From assembly GCF_018320785.1 (NCBI RefSeq), contig NC_054882.1, positions 26,788,719 through 26,852,718 of the forward strand: 64,000 nucleotides of DNA. The letters are read 5' to 3'. The first letter of the stretch is position 1. Each line of letters begins with the position of its first letter. The stretch comes from Cheilinus undulatus. Taxonomy: Eukaryota > Chordata > Actinopteri > Labriformes > Labridae. This document shows, in pieces, positions 22,273 through 33,500 of the stretch. Made by a program: the position numbers and the translations under genes. The notes beneath the pieces are model-generated. The model saw only the letters and a program-made list of their open reading frames with translations. It was not told where the DNA came from and did not search any database.

Positions 22273-24389
22273 ATGTTTGGGATTCTGCTGCTTCTCTTTT
22301 CCATCCTGAGCCCTGCGCTGGCCTGGCTCGTAAGTTGACATGATAAATGTCCTTGTTGAATACTGCCTCTGTGAGCTCTTTAATGTCAATAACAAGGTTT
22401 GCTTGCAGCCGATGGAGGACTGGGAGTCAGGGAACGTGACTTCATCTGGTGGAGAACTGGAGTGTAAGTGCAGCGTGTTTCTGCCTGACATCAGCTTTCC
22501 TGCTGACCGAATGCAACAAATGCAGCAGGTCAGCTCCGACCTGAGAGTGGAGGTGCAGATCCAAATGAAAAATGTGAGTTTAAAAAATCCTTATTTATGA
22601 TTTTTAGCATTATTTGTGTTCCTTACAATATGAGCTTAGGCTACACATAGTGTCACCAGTTACCAGTTAAACCATGACACCAGTTCTGTACTACAGATAA
22701 AATCAAATGAAAATTGAGATGCTTACTGTTTCATTGTTGTAGTCATTACTGAATCTACACAACTTGGCATTGAGCCAATCAGTCCATGGCACTGCTGAGG
22801 TGTTATGAAGCCCAGGTTGCTCTGATAGTAGCCCTCAGCCCTTCTGCATTGTTGAGTCTGGTGTCTCTCATCTTCCTCTAGACCAGGGGTGTCCAAACTA
22901 TAAAAAAAGCAACAGAAGGAGCATCCTCCCAACACTAAACTTAGGACTTAGACGCGCTTTGGAGTTTCTCTATGGGGATCGGGACAGACCAGTTGGCTGG
23001 CCAGTCAAACACAGTAATACCATGGTAAAACACCCTGTGGTCCTGACTGTTTCATGCTGATTTATGCTTTCGTCACTCCTCAGATGGAGAACTATGACGG
23101 TAAGCTAAATGTCTACCTGAAGGAGCTGGCACAGCTGAGTTTCCGAGTGGCCATGCTGGAGACCAGCGCTGCCAATTACGTCAAGCTGGACTTTGAGCTG
23201 CTAAGGATCGAGCTCAGGGAGTTTGAGGCTCTGGTGTCTCAGCTCAAAGACTCCTTCAACTCCTCCTCACCCGTGCTGGAGGATCTGCTTACAGAGGCAG
23301 GCAGAAATCATTCAGCTTCACTGCTCTCTTCCAATTTTTTTCTTATCTTACTGTGACTTCATCTATTCTTCCAGATTCACAATATGACCAACCTTGTTAA
23401 CCAAATGGAGACTTTTGATAAAAGCAACCTGGAAGTGATCCGCATTGAGTTTGCTAAGCTGCAGAGGAAGCTGGAGGAATGCCTGAAGGCGCAGGACTAC
23501 ATCGAGCCGGATATTGGTAAATGCATGTGCCATTTTTGTGGTGCAGTATCTGCTTAGCAGGTTGCATGTGACAGTAACCTTTTTTTCTTTTCCAGGCAAC
23601 TGCAATCACACAGGAATCCTGAGTGTAAGCAAGCCCACAGTGATCCAAATAAATGCCCACTTGAACTCAGGATACCATTATGGCGGCTGGGGAAAAGACT
23701 CTAAGCCAGTCCGTGGCTATGAGTCGATGTACTGGTACGGCGCCTACAGCAGTCCCAATGTTTATGAGTTTTACTTGTACTCTGATTATGACAAACTCCT
23801 TCAGAGATCCACCTTCACTCATTACACGCTGCCACAAGGCTACGTAGGCACAGGGAATAATTACATTGTCCATGGTAATACAATCTACTATCAGGCTGCT
23901 GCTCCTTTCAGAATGTCCAAATTAAACATGACCTCCTCGGTGTTTAGTCACATGGAGATCTCACAGGCAAGCGAGAAATTCACCTACACCTATTCACCAA
24001 GCCAGTATCTTGATTTCTCAGCTGATGAGAATGGATTGTGGGTAATGTATACCAATGATGAGGCAAGAGGTAAAATAGTTGTTGCTAAAATCAATGAGAA
24101 GTCATTTGGCATTGAGGATGAGTGGACCACCAGTGCATACAAGCCTCTAGCTGGTAATGCTTTCATGGTTTGTGGGGTTATGTACGCCACCAGGCCTAGT
24201 GATCTGAAGACAGAGGAGATCTATTATTCCTATGACACCACGACAGGTGAGGAGAAATACATGAGCATTCCCATCCAGAAGTTCCAGGAGAAACTCGTCA
24301 ACCTGCACTATAACCCCACTGATCAGAGGCTTTACATGTACAACGATGGCTATTATGTGTCCTACAACGTGAGGTTTAACAAAGAGTGA
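22273..24389 (+). CDS. Olfactomedin-4-like secreted glycoprotein, gene D of the tandem array
   Basis: Exons 22273-22329, 22409-22573, 23084-23296, 23375-23516 and 23596-24389 join in frame to 456 residues. Exon 1 encodes MFGILLLLFSILSPALAWL, a signal peptide. Exon 2 has NVT and CKCSVFLP. Exons 3-4 are the coiled coil, and exon 5 is the olfactomedin domain (GNCNHTG, YHYGGWGKDSKP, ENGLWVMYTNDE, VCGVMYA, ending RFNKE). Exon lengths match genes B and C (exon 3 is 213 bases, exon 4 is 142 bases). Intron 3 (23297-23374) begins GC, not GT, making it a GC-AG intron; no usable GT donor lies nearby. Intron 2 is longer than in the siblings and holds a hAT-like end near 22890. The gene appears intact. 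Confidence 0.9.
22888..22912. mobile_element. Solitary hAT/Charlie-like end in intron 2 of gene D
   Basis: The word caggggtgtccaaacta matches the left end of the hAT element at 33700 (caggagtgtccaaacta). No matching right end was found nearby, so this is a truncated copy or a chance match. Confidence 0.35.
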
Positions 24390-24489
24390 TATGTCTTTTT
24401 CTTTGATCTAATGTATTTTAATTGATACAAATGATCTAAACTGTCTTTCTTGTGTCTGTGCAAGGCATGGAGGCTATTTCTGTTTCTGC

Positions 24490-24495
24490 AATAAA
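24490..24495 (+). other. Poly(A) signal of olfactomedin-like gene D
   Basis: AATAAA 101 bases beyond the stop codon, in the same relative place and context (ataaaatcaa) as in gene B. Confidence 0.7.
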
Positions 24496-24539
24496 ATCAA
24501 TGTTGAGCATTCAAATGAGTCTCTTGTTTCATTTCCGTT

Positions 24540-24740
24540 TAGTTGTGAGTTTCCAAAGGGGTCCATTCTAGGACCATCACTAATCTTATCTTTACTTGGG
24601 ATTTGTTGAATGTCTCATTTGTTCTTTTGGCAATATTTTCGCCGATGACACAACTCTCTCATTCAAATTTTGGTTTGTTGATAAGGGATGCTAATGCTGC
24701 TTTAACTTCAGAAGGTTCAGGTTAATCAAATATTCTTTAA
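24540..24740 (+). mobile_element. Degenerate LINE reverse-transcriptase scrap
   Basis: ggggtccattctaggaccatca reads as the GSILGPS block, and about 80 bases later a gatgacacaactct run matches the DDT after the YADD box. The frame is broken. It resembles the family seen at 2600-3860. Confidence 0.45.
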
Positions 24741-26390
24741 ATATAAACATACAAAGTTTTTTCATTTTCCATGGGAAAAATATACTGTGAGTATATGTTG
24801 AAAATTACTCTGTTGAGATGCTTCAGGTATCAACCACTTAGTTTCAAAGAACTTTTGTTGTTGAGAATTTGAGATGGTAGAACAATTTTACACAATAAGA
24901 AGAAACAATACCAGCTATCTTGGTACCATAAGAAAGTTTATTCGTGTTCAGGAGCATTCTAAGTAATTAAGGGGCAAATAAGACTTCTACCCACACCTTG
25001 CTACTGGTAATCATAACAAGTAACCAAAATTTTGAAGCATCTTTTTCAGATTACAAAGCCAGAGAACTACAGGACATACCCAATTGTTGAATGAAGCCTA
25101 GCGTTAGTTCATGCAGGACACGTCATGCCAGTTGATCCCAATTCTCACCTACCAGCTCCCGCAGCCAATCACAGCTCTTCCTCTCAACACAGAGGTGCAT
25201 TTAAATATAACATACTTATCACTAATCCCTGCTTGCAAAGATGCTGATGCACCACACTGCTGCTGCTGGCAAAGCTTAACCTCCTCCACCCCAGCCTCCT
25301 CCTTTATAGCAGAGAGCTTCTTGCACCTTCATATTCAGATCCATGCTACTGTGGATTTACTGCTTTTGAACTAATTTTATTTCATTCAGTACACATTGTC
25401 ATAAATGTATCTATCTATATGGGGGGTTTCTAACCATGTGCTCCCTGGAAAGTCAAAGCATTCTGCTTGACTAACCCAGGGAGCATCTTTTCAGCAGAGC
25501 CTTCTCCACCAAATAAAACTGTATATCCATTTTGCAATGAAATGGTTCAATGTGTGACAAGAGTGTTCCTGACTTAAATATAAATACCCAACAGTACTCC
25601 ATAAGCAATTACAAGAGCATCATAACCCAAACTAGTGTTACTATCCATTCTTCTGCCACTAATTCTACATTTATTTACTGCATGCCATTTTTATCTCCCA
25701 AATAATAATTTGTTTGCTATGAAGATATGTTGGGGCTTTTGAGGAGTGTATTATAAGTTATTTGTTCAATACATATGTGTTCATATTTTCTGTTGATTGT
25801 GTGTTTCTCTGATTATGACAATTAAAAATGTTTAGGTGCAGGTTTCCTCTAAGTACTCTGAGTTCCCTGCCTCCTCTGTCCCACTCTGTATATCTGTAAA
25901 CTCTGTTTTAATTCACTTATGCATTGTAAAAAAGCAGATTTGTGATGTGAAAACTGTCAGAGCCCTGCCTTTTAGTTCTTTTTTGGTTAAGGTTGCAGCA
26001 TCTGATACATCTCAGCCCCCTCCTCTTCCTCTCCTGCCATCCTGCCACCCCTCCTCTGTAAGCCGGCCCTCCCTTGGGGAGGAAACGACTCTCCTTTGTG
26101 CTTTGGTCGGAGCCTGGCTCCATCTGGTACTGAGCACCAAGAACCAGCAGATTAAAGCTTCTGGGCAGGGTTTTCCCTCCATTCATACACAAGGGGAAAC
26201 ATCACGCAAAAACAAAAAACACATATTCTCTCAATTTTCTAATGGGATTTGGTTGTATTAAGTTGTACACGCTGACTGTAATCCATTTTAGGAGTGAAAC
26301 TGAGGGTTAAAAATGGCTTTCACTCAGTGCACACAAAAACAGTGCTGTCTCTTTAAAAGCCCAGCATCTGTCAGGATGAGGAGGAGGGGG
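24740..26390. other. Intergenic DNA between gene D and RPS6KL1, mostly unassigned
   Basis: At 25110-25375 a segment resembles a dispersed teleost repeat (ccaattctcacctaccagct, then a ctgctgctgctgg run). Open stretches at 25111-25374 and 25836-26261 have no recognisable domain and are not called genes. Confidence 0.4.
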
Positions 26391-26394
26391 AGTG

Positions 26395-26592
26395 AGCGCC
26401 TTGTGTGGAATGGTACCCTAAAGTGACATCACGCTCAGCCAATCAGCAACCTTGCCTGAGCTCTCTCTCTCCTCCTCCTCCTCTCATGAGAGGAGTGTGA
26501 TGAGGCGGGTGAAGACACGGGTGCTGCTGCTGATGATGCTGCTGGTGTAGCTGCTTGGGTGGAGGGACCAGAGCATGCTCGTGTCACGTCAG
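26395..26592 (+). promoter_or_regulatory. rps6kl1: RPS6KL1 promoter and non-coding first exon
   Basis: A CRE-like TGACATCA (26424-26431) and a CCAAT box (26439-26443) precede a TC-rich stretch (26460-26485) and a GC-richer run. A good donor (gtcag|gtacac) ends a probable 5' UTR exon at 26592. The next exon would start near 27502 and include the ATG at 27585. Transcript ends are inferred from signals only. Confidence 0.5.
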
Positions 26593-27584
26593 GTACACCT
26601 CTTTATCATCCCTTTATTTATCCTGGTTGAATAGCTAAATAATGTACTAGGGAGTTCATGTTTAGGGAGAAGATGGGCGGTGATGGAGGAGACAGAAGAT
26701 GGCTTTGTGTGTTTCATAACACCCCTTGAGGATGTTGCCTCCATGACTGTAACCAGGATGGGGTGTATGTGTGTGGGATGTTTGTTTTTCAGCCACATTT
26801 AGAACCACTGTAGTTGGCATCCAGGCCTTGTTTTGCATTTTTTCTTTAGATTTAACCTCATATGCCTTACTAGTATAACATTATGTTGGATCTAAAAAGG
26901 AGAAATGCATAATTAAAGTGATCTTAAAATTCTTAGCTGTAAAGAATGTATTCAGTATTTGAAAATAATCCATTTCATGTGACTTATGTGCTTATGTGGG
27001 TCTATTTCTGTGCTGCTTGAATTCAGAAACACACTCTTTTATTGCATGTTAAACTGTGAAAATAAAGCAAGACACCTTCCATAGTGTAATCTTAATTTTT
27101 AACTTAACCATGCATTGCCCAAGACATGCACCATGACACACATTGTGCCTCAGCACTCTGAGTAACCTCCCTGTCATTTTGGACGTTTGCATTTCTTTCC
27201 ATTCATCTAAAATAGTAAGCACGAGCTTGTGCTCACTTCCTGTGCTGGTTTGGAGGTTAACTCTTTGTTTCCTCTGAGGTTGCACAGATGATCATGCTCG
27301 GCTGCACGGACCTGAGCCTTGGAGTTGCTGGGGGCAGACACGCACACGGCCCAGTGACAACGGACAGAGATGTGCCCTGCTGTTGATAAAAGCAGGGAGC
27401 AAAGGTGAGACCAGAGAGAGCAGTTATGGTCTTTAAGAGCTGAGCAGAAACAGAAAGAGTCACTTGCAGCTAAAGTTTCAGCTCCTATTTCTGATTTCTA
27501 GTCCAGCTGAGTCAGCAGTATCTTTATTTTCGCTGCATGTGCTCAGGCCCATCCGGTCCCTGAAGGGTCCAAAACAAAGCAGCG

Positions 27585-30500
27585 ATGGCGAAGAGGGATT
27601 ACCTGGTAGAGGCGGCCAAGCAGATCCGCATGGCCTTGGACAGTGAGGTCAACGAGGACTATGAGGCTGCTTTCAGCTACTACAAGAATGGGGTGGACCT
27701 GCTGCTGAATGGGGTTCAGTGTAAGTGGAAAACACATAGCCTTTTAAATCTTGTGATAAAGAGGAATTTCTAAAGGCGTGTTTGTATAAGACACGTGATG
27801 GGGAACATGTGGACCAGAATAAAAACAGGAAGTCACAGACCAAAGGTTGGACAGTCATAAGTTGGCAGTGGAGGGTCCTGTTTTGCTGTTTTGTCTTCAC
27901 TGGTTCTGAATGTTTTACAGTGGATCCAAATAAGGATCGTCGGGAGGCTGTGAAGAGAAAAACAACTCAGTATCTGAAGAGGGCTGAGGAAATCTTCATC
28001 ACACATCTGCAGGATAACCTTGGGAAAGGAAGCTCTCATTTAGGGGTAAGACAGGCATCACATTTTGGCATTTATAGAAAACTACATTTTGGTTTGCTTG
28101 AAATGATTACTCTTGAGCTCCTAATGTAAGATAACAGCAATTTTGCTGCATTTTGAGGCCTTTATAGTCAGTTCTTGTAGCATATGGGGGAAAAACCCTC
28201 TTCTATCTAATACCATTACATATCTAGGGCCTGTTTTAGATTCAACATTTCAATGTCCCATGCTCATAGACCCGCACACAGAAATGGCCGTGTAAATGAG
28301 CCCTCTCCAGGTGTGCTTTGATTGTATTGGTGCATGTGTGTTGGGTCAGTAGCATTAGCATGAGACTCCTGGCTTAAATAAGCATCCTTGGCTTGTTTCC
28401 GATCAGTTTTCAGAGCAAAACCAATTCAGATAGTCAAATGCCATTCCCGGTCTTCCCCCATTTCTTCCCATTTCTTTTCTAGATTCCCAACTTTAGTGCT
28501 GGTCCTGGCTTGCCTGTACACTGTCTGACATTATCGGCCAAATGGTGGAGTTCCCAGGGCTTGCTAGGGTTAATAACATTACAGAAAGAAAGCCTAAAAC
28601 CATCTGAAGAGGAGGGGGTTTAAAGGATACATTCAACCGAAGCGGCAATAAACAAAACGTGTTATGTTTCTTTGACAAAATGTCAGTTAATTGAACGCTA
28701 ATTGTCCCTTTTAGCACACTTTGGCGAAACCGCTGCAGCCTTAGTAATGTAAAATAAGTCTACCACTGTGCATTTGTACCTTGTGTCATTAAAAATAACC
28801 TTTTACGTGTACCTTTCAATCCATAGCAAGTTCTTCTTTCCATGGATAAGTTTATGTCATAATCTTCATAGCTATGCAATGTCGCTAAGTTAGCTTTAGC
28901 AACATGAGCTTCAGCAAATGTAGCTAAAGCTGAAGTAGCTACATAGATAATGTAGCTAAGTTGCTTACATAGCTGCTTTGTGAGCTTAGCTTTAGCTATG
29001 TTAACTAAGTAGCTCATTTATCTACATAGCTTACACAGTTAAAGGAGCTAGGTGAGCTACGTCTGTTGCATCAGAGTGTTTTCACGGAGAACAAGCTTTT
29101 TCATGTAAGCAGACTTTTCAGATTACAACGATGAACTGAATCTTTTGAAAGCCCTACCATTATTTTCAGTTTTGTTGACCTCCATAGCCGCTCTTACCAT
29201 CCCACTGTGTCCCCAGAAGCTTCCCTTCTATCACCCCTTGCCTTCCTCATGCAGATGAGCAGTGCAGTGCAATGACTGTACCATGAAGCCTTACAATGAA
29301 AAAATACTCAAGGATTACTCTAAAAACCACAAAAAAATATGGAGAATGTGGACATATAAAATAAAAGATAAATTAAAAAAGGTAAAAAGAAGTGTACTGT
29401 GCTTTTATATTGCCTGTAAGCCTTAATCATGACACAAACATAGAAAATTGCATTTCTCCCTTGCTTCATTCAACCGTCACTAATATCTTCTGTGCCTTCC
29501 GTCTTCAGGGTTACAGCAGTCTGCGGTTCAGACCAATCAGACACTTGAGTTCGCCTGTGGAGGACCTCGAGATGTGTAAGGTGGTTGGAGTGACTGATAA
29601 GGTAAGACCGCTTTGCTGGTATCCTAAAGCCAAGGTCAGACTACATAATTCTTTTGTCTGTTACTACGGCCACTCTGTCAGATAAGGTGAACACAGAGCC
29701 AAAAATTCATGCCTTGGCTTTGCTGACAGTCGTGTCAGACCACAAGGAGGTATGCGATCAATCATGTGAAAACTTGAAGAAGATTCTAACAAACATGCTG
29801 TATTTACTGTACAGTACTATACTGTATTTGTTCGCCCAGCCAAACATTAAAACAAATTATACACTGCCTGGCCAAAAAAGTCGCCACCTGGATTTAACCA
29901 AGCAAATAGGTACGAGCCTCCTATTGGATAATTACTGCATGGGCGATTATCTTTCAGCTGGCAACTAGTTATTTAACCCCAGCTGATGCAATGAGTAACT
30001 TCTCATTTCTTAAACAACCATGTCGAAAGACACATCCTGTGGTCGTGGAAAAGATGTTAGTCTGTTTAAGAAGGGTCAAATCATTGGCATGCATAAAGCA
30101 GAGAAAATATCTAAGGAGACTGCAGAAACTACTAAAATTGGGTTAAGAACTGTCCAACACATTATTAAAAACTGGAAGGATAGTGGGGAACCATAGTCTT
30201 CCAGGAAGAAGAGTGGTTGGAAAACAATCCTGAATGATCGTGATCGGCGATCACTTAAATGTTTGGCCAAATCAAAAACAACAGTAGAACTCAGGGGTAT
30301 GTTTAATAGTGAAAGCAAGAGCATTTCCACATGCAGAATGCGAAGGGAACTCAAGGGATTGAGACTGAACAGCTGTGTAGCCTTAAGAAAACCGCTAATC
30401 AGTAAGGCCAACCGGAAAAAACGGCTTCAGTTTGCTAGGGAGCATAAAGATTGGATTCTGGAGGAATGGAAGAAGGTCATGTGGTCTGATGAGTCCAGAT

Positions 30501-33500
30501 TTACCCTGTTCCAGAGGGATGGGCGCATCAGGGTAAGAAGAGAGGCAGGTGAAGTGATGCACCTTTCATGCCTAGTGCCTACTGTACAAGCCTGTGGGGG
30601 CAGTGCTATGATCTGGGGTTGCTGCAGTTGGTCAGGTCTAGGTTCAGCAATATTATGTGCCCAAAGAATGAGGTCAGCTGACTACCTGAATACACTGAAT
30701 GACCAGGTTATTCCATCAATGGATTTTTTCTTCCCTAACAGCACGGGCATATTCCAAGATGACAATGCCAGGATTCATCGGGCTCAAATTGTGAAAGAGT
30801 AGTTCAAGGAGCACGAGACATCATTTTCACACATGGATTGGCCACCACAGAGTCCAGACCTTAACCCCATTGAGAATCTTTGAGATGTGCTGGAGAAGGC
30901 TTTGCACAGTGGTCAGACTCTCCCATCATCAATACAAGATCTTGGTGAAAAATTAATGCAACACTGGATGGAAATAAATCTGGTGACATTGCAGAAGCTT
31001 ATCGAAACAATACCACAGCGATTGCGTGCTGTAATCAAAACTAAAGGCGGTCCAACGAAATATTAGAGTGTGTGACCTTTTTGTTGGTGGCAACTTTGTT
31101 TTTGGCCAGGCAGTGTATGCTAGCATGATGCTAATGCTAATGACAGTTACTCAATTGCTGAAGTGTGTCCGCATCTCACCAACATTTCTCTTTATTCAGT
31201 CTGTCATGATTGATTCTATGACACATCATCAAGGCTGGGATGTTGTTGTCAGAGATGAACAAACTTTTCCTCAGACTTCCACAGGTAGACAGTGACTAAC
31301 TCGATGAACACCCTCACTCATGATGCAGAAGTGTTTAACATTAAAAACAACAACAATCCATCTGAGGCAAGAGCAAAGTTATCTCAGCAGTGATTACTGT
31401 ACAACAGGCAACGTAAACAAATCTAAACACTGTGTCCAAGGGCATAATGGGAAAACTCTGCCTATATATCCCCAGATTTGAATAGGCAGTGGGCGGATCT
31501 TAAACCTTTTGACCCTCTACGGCGACTTAAAATTACACTGAAGACCGTTTAACTCAGGATGGAGTTAAATTTATACTTTGGGAGTTAAATCCTCTGAACG
31601 CTGGGATATCAGCACTCCGGTTTTTAGAGTGTACGACTGTTGGATTATAATAGTGCTAAAAATGTGTAGTCTGACCACGGCTTGAGACTTACTACCTGTC
31701 TGTTTCAGAAACTGTGTTGGTTTTGTGTTTTGAACATTATTTGTATCTTCATTGTTTTTCCTAAAGGTCCTGATTGTCCAAAGTATGGTCAATAAGGAGA
31801 CATTTGTCGTTAAGGTTAGTCTTTATTTTCTCACACTAAAGTAAGTAGTGAATAATGCTTTTTACATTGCTTTGTGTTAAGCAAATTAAGTTCAAGCTCC
31901 CATGAAGAATCTTTGCTTTGTTTTGATTTGGTGTCCCCTTGTGTACAATCCCCCAACAGCCATGTTTTGTGTATTTTTTCCTGCATATTAATAAGTTACT
32001 AAGTAAGTAATAAGTTTATTTGCAGTTAAGGTAATGAAATAACTCCAAGGAACATCTTTTTGATGGTCTTTTTTAAAAAGAAGCATCATGGGTGTAGAGA
32101 TGGTTGAGTGGTTTTTACATACCCATGTACGCAGGTGGCTCAGGTTCGAATCCGGCCTGAGGCCTCTTACTGCATGTCCTTCCTTACCTTTCTTCCCTGT
32201 TTCCAAGTCTATCCACTGTCCCTTCTCTATCAAATAAAGGCATGAAAAGGCCTAAAAATAAATCTTTAAAAAAAAAGAAGCATCATTGTTAATTTTAGTC
32301 CATTTTATAACCAGATAAAAGCTCTTCACAGGAGCTTTAAAGACCAGTCCATGACAGACATCTACCCACTGATAGATGAGCCCGTCCTTGTATTGTGTGG
32401 CAGGCCAGTCGATGGGAGCTCTCTCCATCCTGTCTCCCTGAGTATCTCCTTGTACTGATGTGCATGAAAGTGCTCACCCTTTTAGACAGTGCAAGCGCAA
32501 CTCAAATTACACTGACTGGAGACAGCATGACTGACAGGCCATGATCTTTAAAGAAGCAGTTCTAGCAAGCAGTAGTAGTGTTATTTTTTAAAGCAGTTTC
32601 CTTCTTGCATATTTAATTCAATTCAAGTTTATTTGTATTGCAAATTTCATACAGGTGTAACTTAATGTGCTTTACAGAAGATTAAAAACAAACAGATAAA
32701 AGCAATCAGCAATTCAAGCAAATTGCCCCTTCCCACACACACACCTATATACAGTGCAAGTCAGGTGTACTCCTTAGAGTATAAAGGAAAAATGCAAATA
32801 TATTGCACTTCATCTAACAGTCAAAGGCATAAGAAAAAAGCAGTGTTTTCAGATTGCTCTTAAAAGAATTTCAAGTGTCTCCTGATCTCAGGTTAGTTGG
32901 CAGCTTATTCCATAGAACAGCACCATAATGTTTAAATGCACCTTCCCCTGATTTGCCTTTTACTTTAGGCACATTTAGAAGGACCATACTTGAAAATCTG
33001 AGTGACCTGGTTGGGTGATATGTGTGTATGTGCATTCTCCCTCTTTCATTTTATAAACTTTACGTTCCAGAGTCTGGTTAAGTCAAGCTGGGAGAGCAGG
33101 GATCAGCCGACCATTATTCCTCAGGGGGTGCCGTACATGGTAAAGCTGCTGAGATACTACGTCAGCGAGGATGCAGTGTACCTGCATCTGGAGCATGTGA
33201 AAGGTGAGATGTGAACTGCTCTGTTATATGTGCTGTTGGTTTGTGGAGCTTATAAGATGTGTAAATCTCAGTCCTTTGTTTATACAGGCAATTAAAGCTA
33301 GAGTATATAAAATTGTCTTTTTGAAATTTTAGTTACAATGAAGAATTTTGATCATTGCGTGTCACTAACAATTTTTAAGTTCAATGTTTCTTTGAATAAA
33401 TGTGAGTGACCTGTATGCAAGCCCTTTGTGTTTAGTTTGAAAAGCCAATAAGGTTTAGTATACACAAAACTAGCCAATAAGAACTATTGCGAAACTTACT

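Noticed and set aside
25836-26261. 141-residue open frame upstream of RPS6KL1
   Set aside because: Low-complexity Pro/Ser content and no domain; it precedes the promoter-like region and is probably chance.
32090-32271. Possible tRNA gene
   Set aside because: Only promoter-box-like segments are kept; the element has an A-rich tail and a 15-bp target duplication, so it is a SINE.
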